Assembly: GCF_004664715.2 (NCBI RefSeq)
Contig: NC_051071.1
Span: forward strand, 6,971,231 to 7,035,230
Direction: 5' to 3'
DNA length: 64,000 nucleotides
Source of the DNA: Peromyscus leucopus
Lineage: Eukaryota; Chordata; Mammalia; Rodentia; Cricetidae
The number at the start of each line of letters is the position of its first letter. Position 1 is the first letter of the stretch. Below are positions 11,136 to 21,709 of the stretch, one piece after another. The notes beneath the pieces are model-generated. The model worked only from the letters and a program-made list of their open reading frames with translations, made no database searches and was not told the origin of the DNA. The position numbers were made by a program, and so were the translations under genes.

Positions 11136-11584
11136 TGTGGTGATATATTGTGTCCCCCCAAAATACTGTGCACCCTAATAAAGCTTATCTGGGGATCGGA
11201 GGACAGAGCCAGCTACTATATAAAACATAGAACTCAGGCAGTGGTAGCACATGCCTTTAATCTTGGTATTTGGGAGGCAGAGATCCATCCAGATCTCTGT
11301 GAGTTCATGACCACACTGGAGAACAGAGCCAGGCATGGTGACACATGCCTTTAATCCCAGCACTAACCATAGAGGTCTGGAGTTCTGTACAGACAGAGAG
11401 GAAGTAAAATACAGAACAGAAAGGCATATAGGCCTGGGTATACAGCAAGTAGGTCTCTTTGGTGAGGATTTCCAGGTGGTAAGAATGTGGTTGGCTTCTT
11501 CTGCTCTTCTGATCTCTCAGTTTTTTACTCCAGTATCTGGTTCCAGGTTTTTTATTAATAAGACTATTTAGCAATTGTCATACA
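11136..11584 (+). mobile_element. Solo LTR, class II ERV, TSD TCATAG, nested in L1
   Basis: A 449-bp LTR starting TGTGGTGATATATTGTGTCC and ending GCAATTGTCATACA. Perfect 6-bp TSDs tcatag lie at 11130-11135 and 11585-11590. The interior carries two successive sense B1-like pieces ('gcctttaatcttggtatttgg' near 11255 and 'gcctttaatcccagcac' near 11348), each preceded by 'ggcagtggtagcaca' or 'ggcatggtgacaca'. The family therefore seems to include captured SINE sequence. Confidence 0.93.
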
Positions 11585-11917
11585 TCATAGTAAACTCCCT
11601 GATTCTTTGGCTCTTATAATCTGTCTGCTCCTTCCTCTGTAATGTTCTCTGAGCCCTTGGTTCAAGAGTTTAATAACATTCTTAAGTAGTTATACCACCT
11701 TGAAAAATTATTTTGTTTCCTCATGACTTATAATGAGATCACATGTAATAATAAAATATAATGTAATTATCCTCATTTGGTAATTGTTAGGACACCAGGA
11801 CAAAGTAAGAAGAGAATTACATAGTAAAGGATTCACTAAACAAAGGTATAATTATTATTACTATTAACATGAACTCTCAGTTGTTATACTAAGACTGGAT
11901 TATAATTATCTTTTTCT

Positions 11918-12068
11918 AGTTAGATGTGATACTGCATACCTACAATCTCAGCACTTGAAACATTGAGCAGGAACAGTGCTGCAAGCTCAAGGACCCGGGA
12001 ACATAGTGAGTATAGGGTCAACAAGGCTACATAGTGCCACCTTGTCAAAAAACAAACAAACAACAAAC
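11918..12068 (+). mobile_element. Old B1-like SINE (sense)
   Basis: Diverged order 'acctacaatctcagcacttg', 'ggctacatagtgccaccttg', then an A/C-rich tail. Looks like an early B1 monomer. Confidence 0.65.
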
Positions 12069-12235
12069 CTATACTAATCATAATTGTTGTTTTCATATTC
12101 TAGTAACTCACATGAACAGTCAGTGGAAAGCTCAAGGAAAATGTCAATTTATTTCTGTTTATATGTTTTAAAAGTGCTAATAATCCAGGAATCTATTGTC
12201 ATTGACTGAGAAGTGCTTTTTAAAGACCTTTAAGA

Positions 12236-12830
12236 TTTCACTTCACCCCAATCAGAATGGCTAATATCAAGAAAAAACACCAATAAATTCTGGCAAAGCT
12301 GTAGGGAGAGAGGAACCCTCCTTTGCTATTGGTGGGGATGCCAACTGGTGCAGGCACTCTGGACATCAGTATAGAGAATCCTCAAAAAACTGAAAGTAAA
12401 TCTACATATGACCTAGCTATCCTCTCCTGGTCGTATACCCAAAGGATATGGAGTAGATAGCATTCTACTCCATAGGTCCTTCTCAGCAGTGTTTGTTGTT
12501 GCTCTATTCAATTCATATCAGCCAGGAAATGGAAACAACTAAAATTTCCTTCAGCAGATGAAGGGATAATGAAAAGATGGTACATAAACATCTGAAAAGA
12601 AAAAATGAAATCATGAAGTTTGTAGGTAAATGAAAAGACATAGAAAGTATTATATGAGTTGAGTAACCTAGACCAAGAACGACAAACATCATATGTTCTC
12701 TCTTAGCTGTGGTCCTCACTTCAAATCCTCAGATGTGAGTATCCAGTATTGAGTCACCACAGAAACCAGGAAAGTATAAAGGGACCATGACTGAGTGGGA
12801 GGGAAATATGAACTATGAAATGGAAAAATC
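12236..12830 (+). mobile_element. L1 ORF2 3' end, decayed (sense)
   Basis: 'cttcaccccaatcagaatggctaa', 'tctggcaaagctgtaggg', 'ttgctattggtgggga', 'gtatacccaaaggatatgg' and 'aggaaatggaaacaac' follow the standard order of the ORF2 C-terminal coding end. Many stops and frameshifts are present. Confidence 0.85.
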
Positions 12831-12899
12831 AAATATTTTGTAAACATGAGGCAATGTGATTCCACAATGAGAAAAAAAATACCCAAAAACCTCAAAATT

Positions 12900-13615
12900 A
12901 AGGGAAATTGAAGATTTAAAATTGATATGAGTTTAGGTTCTAGAATGTGCCTTATTTTGCATATGTTAAATTATGGTTTCATTGTCACATTGGAAGCCTC
13001 TAATTGTAGAAAACACCATTCTTCTGGGTAGTTCAGTTTACTCATTTCCCAGTTTTGTTTTGGCTAATACAGAGAGCCATCAGCCATCCTGAAGGACATT
13101 GGTGAATACAAAGCCTCCACTGCACCTTGGTATTTGCTTCCCAAGTGTATGTCTGGTAGGACCACATTCCTGCTATTGCATGTACACCAAATTCATTGCT
13201 AGATGAGTCTGCACAAAGAAACCCCCACATCCCTCAAGCCCTCCACCCTTTCACTAGAACACTAGAACACATGCATACTCTGAGATGTTTGCTGCCAGCA
13301 CACTGAAGGGAACTCACAGCCCAAAGTTTCCAAACTGAACTGAGGTTAGAAAGTATTGGGAACTATGTCCAGAAATGGAAATAATGGCTAGCAAGTGGAT
13401 CACAATCTAGCTTACTGCATCCCCATAAACTGATAACTGAGAGTAGAATATACATTTGGAAGTGTTAATTTTTACAGAAGCACATCAAGTTCCAATAGTG
13501 TGGAACCTTTCACAGACACATTAGAAGACTTTGCTCATCAGCTAAGTAAAAACACAAAGTCTGAACTCTGTCTGGGAGGCAAGAAGATTTAGGAGTGGGG
13601 ATAAGCAGTTAATGA
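12900..13615. other. Unannotated unique DNA
   Basis: No recognised repeat, gene or RNA. Confidence 0.5.
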
Positions 13616-13621
13616 AAAAAA

Positions 13622-13812
13622 TCAGATGCGGAAACTTGGGCCTTTTACCCTAACACTTGGGAAGTGGAGGGAGCTGGGAAGTCTCAGAGTTCCAGGCTGG
13701 CCTTGGTTACATAATGATTTGGGCTACATAATGAGAGCTTGTCAACAAACAGAAAAAACAAATAAAACAGATAAAAACAAAACACAGAAAAGCAAAAATA
13801 AAGGAACAGAAT
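13622..13812 (+). mobile_element. Old B1-related SINE (sense)
   Basis: 'cctaacacttgggaagtgg', 'gttccaggctggccttgg' and 'ggctacataatgagagcttg', then a long A-rich tail. Heavily diverged. Confidence 0.7.
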
Positions 13813-13815
13813 TCT

Positions 13816-15037
13816 AGTCTGTGACCACAAAACTGAAGAAGTCCTGTTTAGTAGTTTGAGCAGATGAACATGTTTTAGTTCATATGCCATGTGTTATTTT
13901 GAGACTAAAATTATCAGAGACCATGAAGCCAAAGTTGCATTCTATTTAGACTGAAATTCTTTATGGAGGAAGAATGTGGTCATGTTATATTAAACAGTCT
14001 ATAAATAAATCATTATTTAGTAATTATAAAATCAACTCATTTGGGTGGCGATATTTATTTTGGAGAACAAAGAGGAATTTTTAAATACTGCTACTATTAG
14101 TAAAAATAAAATATTCTGAAAGTGTTAGAAATACATACACACTTTCTCTTCACTTTCACAGTGATGATATGAAAATAATCTTATCATTTTAACTTAGTAA
14201 AATCTGTTATTGACCTGTGGCATATGCCAGGATCACATGCTAATTCAGGCTTTGCTTCAGGGAGAAAGATAAACAGTCTTGGATAGGAATTGCTGTGTAA
14301 GGTGTTCTCTGTGACAGGACTGCACTTGCTACTAGAAAGGTAGGCAACTTGTTTCATAATCATAAACATGTTTCACAATCAATTGCTATGATTTTATTGG
14401 GCTAAAATCTGAAATTTTGATACAAATTTGGCAAATGATAAAGAGACTAAAACCCAGCGGGGAGTACTATTGACAGTAAGTACAAGACAGCATAAGATAT
14501 CTGGGACTCTCACACCCCATGGCTGCTTCTTCTGCAAGATGCATTTCCAGGCAGGAAACAGGGCCAAGTGAAAGCACTCCATTCCAAATCTGAAGGCCAC
14601 ATGAAAGCTGACAACCCAGTGCAATATCATCTCATTAAGCAAAGCTGTTTTCTCAAATTAATCATCTTTTACAAAATAAAATGATGTTCAATTTTTTTCT
14701 ATAAATATAAAATTGATAACATTCAAAAATGCTGTTGGTGCACAATCAGGTTATGTGATGACATGCTTTTTCAGTATGAGCTATTTGTAGGAAAAACAGT
14801 AATTAGCACTAATTAATCCTAATTACTCATGTAATTGCTCTTACTTTTTAAAATTTATTTGCCCTCGTCAATATGCAGTGTTGAAGTTAAACAATTGCTC
14901 AAATATTGGAGAATGTTGTCAGCTCAGCCCCTAACATGGGCCACTTTCTAAGCATGCTTTCCTGGTTCCAGAAAGGAAAGGAAGAACAAATGGCCTGAGG
15001 TCAAAGGTGGGACTTCAGGGAAAAGTTCAAGCTTCTT
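13816..15037. other. Unannotated unique AT-rich DNA with candidate conserved element
   Basis: No repeat or gene recognised. Contains a tight cluster of TAAT core motifs at 14798-14840 (see findings). Confidence 0.5.
14798..14840. promoter_or_regulatory. Candidate regulatory cluster of TAAT (homeodomain-type) motifs
   Basis: Within 43 bp there are four ATTA/TAAT units: 'gtaattag', 'ctaattaa', 'ctaattac' and 'gtaattgc'. TAAT is the core bound by many homeodomain proteins. The flank is repeat-free. Function is inferred from motif density alone, and AT-rich DNA produces such motifs by chance. Confidence 0.3.
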
Positions 15038-15053
15038 AAAGAATTAATATTTA

Positions 15054-16245
15054 GGGAGGGTTGTAGGAGTAACCAACCGTCTTATTAAATAAGAAACACA
15101 GAACCAATGTAAAAGAGAAAGCCAAGAGGTCAGAGCTCAGAGCTAAAATCTCACCCTTCCTCCTGCTGTGTCCCAGCTTCCCGAAAGACAGCTATTTCCC
15201 TGTGTGTCAGTCATTTCCATAGTCATTCTGCCTTCTCATTGGTTGTAAACCCAAACACGAGACTGCCTCATCACTGTCTGTATGTACAGCCCCCCAGGTC
15301 TTAAAGGCATATGTCTCCAATGCTGGCTGTATCCCTGAACACACAGAGATCTATGGGATTAAAGGCATGTGCCACCACCGCCACACTCTGTCTATGGCTC
15401 TAATAGCTCTGACCCCCGGGGAACTTTATTTATTAACATACAATCAAAATCACATTTCAGTACAATTAGAATACCACCACAGAGGGTCGAGCTGGAACAA
15501 GGACAGAGTGGGAGGGCAGGGAGGGAGATACCATGATAGTCGAGGATGTCGTGGGAATAGCAAGAGGCAGGGTCGGGGAGGCTCTCAGGAATCCACAAGG
15601 ATGACCCCACCTGGGAGTGCTGGCAGTGGTCTAGAGGGTGCCTGGACTGGTCTACTCTGGTGACCAGTCTAGTGAATACCCTAATTGCCATCATAGAGCC
15701 TTTGTCCAGTGACAGATGGAGGCAGATGCAGAGATCCACGGCCAGGCACCAGGCTAAGCTCTGGAAATCCAATTGATGAGAGAGGAGGCATTCTGCAGGC
15801 AGGGGAAGTTGAGATCATGATGGGAAGACATGCAGAGATGACAGGCCACACTAGTGGAAGGCCATAAATTGTAGACTAGTAGCTGTGGAGTCCCCATGGG
15901 ACTGGATTAGGCCCTCTGGATACGGAAGATGGCTGTTTGGCTCAAACTGTTTGGGCAGCACCCAGACAAGGGGATGGGAATCTGTCCCTGGTGCATGGAC
16001 AGGTTTTTGGAAACCCGGTGCCTGTGATGCCTTGCACAGCTTGGTGCAGTGGGGAGGGGCTTGGACCTTCCTAGGCTCAATGTGCTGGGCTCTGCTGACA
16101 CCCCATGGGAGACCTTGATTTGGAGGATGTGGGGATGTGGGGTGGCTTGGGAGTGAGGGCTAGGGGGTGGGAGGAGGAGATGGGATCTGTGGGTGGTATG
16201 TAGAGTGAATAGGAAATTTCTTAATAAAGAAAAAAAAAGAAAAAA
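15054..16245 (+). mobile_element. 5'-truncated L1 3' UTR with 16-bp TSD, carrying a solo LTR
   Basis: L1 3' UTR ('ggctgtttggctcaaactg', 'gggaggggcttggacc', 'gaccttgatttggagg') ending in an A-rich tail. Flanks are 'aaagaattaatattta' at 15038-15053 and 'aaagaattagtattta' at 16246-16261, a TSD with one mismatch. The LTR at 15062-15481 landed 8 bp inside the 5' end. Confidence 0.9.
15062..15481 (-). mobile_element. Solo LTR, same family as left-edge ERV, TSD GAGGGT
   Basis: A 420-bp antisense LTR starting tgtaggagt and ending accaccaca on the plus strand. Perfect 6-bp TSDs gagggt lie at 15056-15061 and 15482-15487. Nearly collinear with 1653-2076 (about 95% by eye; a C-run of 6 versus 10 is one difference). 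It is a recombination remnant of a full provirus of that family. Confidence 0.95.
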
Positions 16246-16401
16246 AAAGAATTAGTATTTATCATGGGATTTAAGCCAACAGTGCCTTCAGTATGTATAT
16301 AGTTATCCCAGACATGTAACACTAAAGTAATGTAAGGAACATATCCTTATGGTTTAAAATGGCAGCTACCTTCTCTTTAGAAACTCTCCTAATTTGCATT
16401 T

Positions 16402-16712
16402 TGTTGCCATAATAAAACACTTGCCAAAAGCAACTTGGGAGAAAAGGGTTTATTTGTCTTGCATTTTATAGTCTAACATCAAGGGAAGCAAAGGCAGGAA
16501 TCTGAAGCAGAAACAAAGGAATGCTGCTTACTAGCTTGCTTTGCTTGCTTGCATCTTACACAAGCCAGGATCACAAGGGCACTTCCCACGGTGGGCGGGT
16601 TCCTCCCACATTAATCAAGACAATGTGCCACAGACATGCCCTCAGGCCAATCTGATGGAGGCAGTTCCTCAACTGAGGTTCCCTTTTCTCAGAAGAGTCA
16701 AGTTGATAACCA
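16402..16712 (-). mobile_element. MT-type MaLR LTR (antisense)
   Basis: 'acttgccaaaagcaacttggg', 'gggtttattt' and 'tcctcaactgaggttccc', then 'agagtcaagttgataac', is the reverse complement of the MT LTR order that is seen in sense at 34223-34642. Confidence 0.8.
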
Positions 16713-16868
16713 TGATGAATCACTGTAGAAACCACCAATGACATCATTGCCAGCAAGTTAAACACAGATTTTTCAATCTAGAGAGCAGAGTCTTCCTAAG
16801 TATATCTCTCCTTCTCTTTGCAGCCTCAGCTTTGCTGTTTCTCCCATTTGTGTATCTCTCCTGCCCAC

Positions 16869-17345
16869 TGAAGGGTTCACAACACGCCCCCACGGTCACA
16901 TATACCAGGCGGACACTTCCGCCTAGCCAATTCCAGTCAGGATAGGCATTTCCGGGTCAGGGCGTCTCTCGTAACCAGGATACCCGGCAGACCTGGACAC
17001 CTCCGCCTAGCAAGCTCCAGGTCAAGATAGCCATTTCCGGGTCAAGGTGTCTTGCATGACCAGGATCCGTGACGTTACATGGCCATGTAAGCGCGCAACG
17101 TGACCATGTGATCTACGCACATGCGTGGAGTAGTGATGTGACCTGGCCATGCCCCCAGCCGGTTTTTAAAGTGGAGCGCCATATTCCCGGTTCTCTCTTC
17201 TCTCTCTCTTCATCACGCACATGTCTCTCCCACAGGCCTGCACTCTCTATCCCTTTATCTCTAATAAACTCTTATAAGCGGATTCTGCCATGTTTCGTGA
17301 CGTTTCCTTGCAGGGTAAGAACACAATGCAGCTAAATAACTAACA
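16869..17345 (+). mobile_element. IAP-like solo LTR with CCCAC flanks
   Basis: A CpG-rich 477-bp LTR in AT-rich DNA, starting TGAAGGGTTCACAACACGCC and ending CAGCTAAATAACTAACA. The flanking cccac at 16864-16868 and 17346-17350 suggests a TSD (5 bp visible; class II elements usually give 6). It carries a C/T-rich stretch followed by an 'aataaactc' polyadenylation signal near 17261, 'cgtgacgt' CRE-like sites near 17069 and 17297, and a duplicated U3 block. Architecture (GC-rich U3, CT-rich R, U5 end) resembles IAP LTRs. Confidence 0.82.
16911..17066 (+). repeat. Duplicated about 71-bp U3 block in IAP-like LTR
   Basis: 'ggacacttccgcctagc...catttccgggtca...gtaaccaggat' at 16911-16981 recurs at 16995-17066 ('ggacacctccgcctagc...catttccgggtca...tgaccaggat'), diverged by several substitutions. 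Confidence 0.88.
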
Positions 17346-17350
17346 CCCAC

Positions 17351-18319
17351 TCCCTAAGACTCCAGCAACCCTGGAATTTGCAGTACGCATGCCATTCTTT
17401 TCTAACCTTTCTTCTTTCATTTGTACTTTATTTGACCTGCCCAACTTGATAAAGAATTTACTTTACTACATACAGAACATAGTTTTGTTAATGGTAACTT
17501 ACTGAGTCATAAAATGATTTCCTACTTGTGTCTGTCTAGTATCCACCACATCATGTTATATTAGAATGAAGTGAACACTTCATCACATTTTTAAAAAAAT
17601 CTTCTACCATGACTAAAGGTATTTTCTAGCTTCCCAAAGGATATGAGATGCTGACTGTGCTTTCTTAATTTCAGACTTACATGTATAATGTATGTGCTTA
17701 ACATCATTTGCATAGAGGATTTTAAAAAAATACTTAAGAACATTATTCTGGAACCTGAAATTTTGAAGTCCCTCTTAATTTTGTAAGTGAAATTTTGACT
17801 AACTTAATATTTTATCTTGGCTACCAGCTTATATGTAATAAAGGACTGATCATTTGGTAACTATAATGGGAACTCCAGACTGGATACAGAACTTATTACT
17901 GGGATTGCTACTGAGCACTACATAGCCCATTCCTACCTAGGTCATTCTTCAAACATGGCTTTTGCTCTGCTATAGTCTGTACATGATCTGTTCTGTCATG
18001 GGCAGAGGCATAGCGATAATAAGAACTTGGTGTCTTTGCTTTAACCTGAGTGTTTATTAGCTTTCCTTTTTATATCTTTCAAAAACACAGTATCAGGTGT
18101 TTTTGAGACCCTCCAAATTGAAATCCTGTTCAAGACTAACTCTTAATTTATTTTCTATGTTAAATTTGAAATATTGTATCCTTGACACAATTACCATCTT
18201 ATAATTTATTTTATAGAATTGCACTAATTTACTAGATACACTCTAACCTCTCCTTAAGGAAAACACCAAGTGTAGCTAAAAGTATATAATGCTGAGCAGC
18301 AAACATATGGGTGATGATT
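17351..18319. other. Unannotated unique AT-rich DNA
   Basis: No repeat, gene or RNA recognised. Confidence 0.5.
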
Positions 18320-19060
18320 AATACTGATTTTCAGCTTGATTGGGTTAAGAATCACCTATTGGATTAGTGAAACACACTTCTGGGTATATCTTTGAGGTTA
18401 TTTCCAGAGACAGAACATGAACGCATTGATGTAATGAATAGGTTGAACCCCTGATGACACTATGGACAACAACAGAAAAGGCTAGCTGGAGGAGTAGGAA
18501 ACTGAGATGTGTCGTTACAGAAAGTCTATCTCCCCTTTTCCAGTTCTTGCTACCATTTTGTGAGCAGTATGCGCTGATATTTCCTCCCTGAAGTAATTAA
18601 TAGTCATGCCTCTGAAAATATGTGCTGTGTGGGACAATGCTTTTGTACACTGGTTTAATAAAACACTGATTGGCCAGTAGCCAGGCAGGAAGTATAGGCA
18701 GGGCAAGCAGATGAAAAGAATTCTGGGAAGAGGAAGGCTGAGTCAGGAGACACCAGTCCTCCATCCAGGGAGCTGCATGTAACAGCACACAGGTAAAGCC
18801 ATGGAACACGTGGCAACATATAGATTAACAGTAATGGGCTGAGTTTAAATGTAAGAGCTAGTCAGTGGTAGGCCTGAGTTAATAGTCAAGCAGTTTTAAT
18901 CAATATAAGCTTCTGAGTGATTATTTTATAAGTGACTGTGGGGTCTGTGGCGCTGGGCAGGACCAGAGAAAACATCAGCTACAATGAGCCAAAGTAAATA
19001 TTTCCTCCTTTCAGCTGTGCATGTCTAGTGTTTAGTTATATCTATACAAAAGTAACTGAT
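18320..19060 (+). mobile_element. MaLR-like (ORR1-type?) old LTR segment, interrupted
   Basis: Left part 'ttgattgggttaagaatcacc', 'cacacttctgggtatatctttgagg' and right part 'gagccaaagtaaatatttcctccttt' resemble old MaLR LTR pieces interrupted at 18623-18983. Family and ends are uncertain. Confidence 0.45.
18623..18983 (+). mobile_element. LTR of class II ERV, sense, no clean TSD
   Basis: Starts TGCTGTGTGGGACAATGC and ends AACATCAGCTACA. Internal blocks 'attggccagtagccaggcagg', 'ctgggaagaggaaggctgagtcagg' and 'gtaagagctagtcagtggtagg' match the antisense LTR at 54325-54734, so both belong to one family. Flanking hexamers aatatg and atgagc do not match, so the target duplication has decayed or the ends are off by a few bases. 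Confidence 0.8.
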
Positions 19061-19954
19061 TCAATGTATTACAAACATGTCATACCATAAAGCTCTCATG
19101 ATCTGAGCAATTTACAGGACAGACTCTATGACATCATTTCAGTAGGTGAAGGGAAGTAGGTATAGGAGTTTATGAGCATGGGCTCCTCAGGAGAGACTTT
19201 AAGATTACCATGGGTCAGGCTGTGGGAGAGAAACAGTTAATGTAAGAGAGAATATCATCTTTTCCATTTTTCTTCCTTTCCTTTTAGTGCTTCTAATGAA
19301 ACAAGGTGTAACTACCATAGAGCAAACTTGTACGTGGAATGTGTTCCTCAGGCATCTTTACCATAACACTATTGAGCTTGAGTTGTATATCATGTAAATG
19401 CTCCTGTAATAGTGAAGCTTTGTATGCAGAAACCTGTCTCCAGTTAGTCCATCTCATTTGTAGACACAGAACTTGTATGTGGGGCTTTGTGATTGGCTTA
19501 CTGTTTCGACCTTTGCTACCCATTTCTCTCAGAAAGAACACTAGAGAGAAGTGAGATGATAAGCCACCATGAGACACTTCTAAAAGGGAAATAAACATAG
19601 TAGTGACATTATTTGTTAATATTTATTCAGAACATAATATAGACTTGTATACCATACTCTTTCATATTCCCCCAAAAGAAGACTCATGAGATTAGGCACT
19701 TCCTGATAGACCCCACTGCCTGTTCTTTTGGATGCTCTAAATCTTAAAATGAATTCTCACCCAAACAGCCCAACAGCTCCCAGGATAGTCCTAATAATGG
19801 CAATTCACATTTATTATCTGTTGCTATGGAACCTAAAATTTTAAAATATAGTGTAAAATTTGAGATACAATAGCTCTCTTGATCAATAATCTCAGAGACC
19901 ACAGTTTCATGTCTTTTATTCCTCAAACACAGATAAGCTTTAGAAAAATACAAA
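19061..19954. other. Unannotated unique DNA
   Basis: No recognised repeat, gene or RNA. Confidence 0.5.
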
Positions 19955-19969
19955 TGAAGTTTTGAAAAA

Positions 19970-20811
19970 AAATTGTATTAAGAAAATTTTTTCATTCATT
20001 TTACACACCAAAGAACCCCCTCTTCCCTCCTCTCACCTCCCCAGCCTTGCCCTTCCAACCTACCCTCCACTCCTCCCCACAAGAAGGCAAGGCCTCCCTC
20101 CCATGGGGAGGCACATCCAGTAGAGGCAAGTCCAACCCCTTCCCCCTGCCTCAAGGCTGCACCAGGTGTCCCATCAAAGGTAGTAGGCTCCACAAAGCCC
20201 CCTCATGCATCAGGGTTGGATTCTGATCCTACCTCTAGGGGGCTCCCCAAGCAGATCAAGCTACATAATTGTCTCGCCATGCAGAGGACCTAGTTCAGTC
20301 CCATACATGTTCCACAGCCATTGATCCAACTTTCATGAGTTCCCACTAGTTTGGTCTGGTTGTCTCTGTAGGTTTCCCCATCATGATTCTGATACACTCC
20401 TCCACTGTTGGGGGAGTGCAAACTTGTACAGACACTTTGGAAATAAGTGTCGTGGTTTCTCAGAAAATTGGAAATCAATCTTCCTCAACACCCAGCTATA
20501 TCACTCGTAGGCATATACCCAAGGAATGCTCAATCATACCACAGGGACACATGCTCAGCTATGTTCATAGCAGTGTTATTCCATAATAGCCAGAACCTGG
20601 AAACAACCTAGATGCCCCTCAACTGAAGAATGAATTAATAAAATGTGGTACATATACACAATGGAGTGCTACTCAGCAGAGAAAAAACAATGGCATCATG
20701 AGGTTTGCAAGCAAATGGATGGAACTAGAAAATATCATCCTGAGTTAGGTAACCCACTCAGAAAGACAAACATGGTATATACTCACCTTTAAGTGAATAC
20801 TAGATGTAAAG
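19970..20811 (-). mobile_element. Minus-strand L1 with inverted 5' part (twin priming)
   Basis: From 19970 to about 20388 the minus strand reads an L1 3' UTR ending in an A-rich tail. From about 20389 to 20811 the plus strand reads ORF2 end sequence ('gtgcaaacttgtacagacac', 'ttggaaataagtgt', 'gtggtacatatacacaatgg', 'gcaaatggatggaactag'). The more 5' L1 segment is thus inverted beside the 3' segment. Flanks are 'tgaagttttgaaaaa' at 19955-19969 and 'tgaagttctgaaaaa' at 20812-20826 (one mismatch), so this is one insertion event. Confidence 0.88.
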
Positions 20812-20829
20812 TGAAGTTCTGAAAAATTT

Positions 20830-21558
20830 TACCATGCTGTATAGAAAAAAACAGTCTCTGGGGGCATAGAATACACGGAAACAGCTAGTGTGTTCCAGCA
20901 CACTCTCAGAGGTTAAGTGTCTCATTAAACAATAGATGACTAATGTTCCCCAAGTAGAAGCTACTGGTAATTAAAATGCAGCAAGATGGACAACAGGGGT
21001 TCAGATTAGCCTTTTGACAGAATGAAAATGTCGTACAGGATTTCTACTTGAAACTGCCAACCCGGAAATCAAGTCTTACAGACCACAGTGTATTCTCCCC
21101 TGTGGGGCTGACAGAGCAGGGGAAGTCAAGGAGCCCAGCCAAGGAGCTTCCACAGGCTTTGCTTCTCTTCATGGATACATCCCTGCATTCACTGCATGTT
21201 TAGGGAAATTTCTTATGTAGGAAGGCTTTGGGAAGCTAATCTAGAAATGGGTTATGTTGATTTGTTATGATCATTTGTCAAAAGTTATTTTATTATTTAA
21301 AGAAAATGGCAATGAGGACAAAATGTGGTGTGGATTGTTCCCATCCTCTTATGTTGATGTCTCAGATTGAAGTGGGCCACATTCAACGCCTCCTTGTCAG
21401 TGTTGGAGAACTTGGATTCTGTCGTCTAACTAATTAACACAACAAAAAATTCTCAGACAGAGTATACCAAACATGAGGACTCTCTTTTCCATTCTGCCCA
21501 CTACTCTTTGCCAGCCCTCTATTTTCTTGCCTCTCTGTCTCCAAAGAACTATGTTTAG
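20830..21558. other. Unannotated unique DNA
   Basis: No recognised repeat, gene or RNA. Confidence 0.5.
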
Positions 21559-21559
21559 T

Positions 21560-21708
21560 TTTAATTTTGTTCTTATACTAGGTCTTACTGTGTAGCACTG
21601 GTTGGCTTAGAACTTGCTATGTAGACCAGGCTGTACACAAACTCAGAGATCTCTCTGCTTCTGCCTCCTTGGTGCTGGAATTAAAGCCATATGCCACCAT
21701 GCCTGACT
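21560..21708 (-). mobile_element. Old B1 SINE (antisense)
   Basis: 'ggtcttactgtgtagcactgg', 'agaccaggctgtacacaaactc' and 'tgctggaattaaagccatatgc': diverged B1 in reverse complement. Confidence 0.82.
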
Positions 21709-21709
21709 G

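Larger units (their letters stand above)
10690..11700 (-). mobile_element. L1 3' UTR fragment (antisense), split by a solo LTR
   Basis: L1 3' region in reverse complement ('gtgtcatctttattcagctcatgtt', 'gtgagactttatagg'), resuming after the LTR with 'taaactccctgattctttggctctta'. It contains a (TA)n tract. Outer boundaries are approximate. Confidence 0.75.

Noticed and set aside
15367..15772. Overlapping open frames of about 98 and 126 codons on both strands
   Set aside because: They cross the boundary between a solo LTR and an L1 3' UTR, so they are composite repeat sequence and not a gene.
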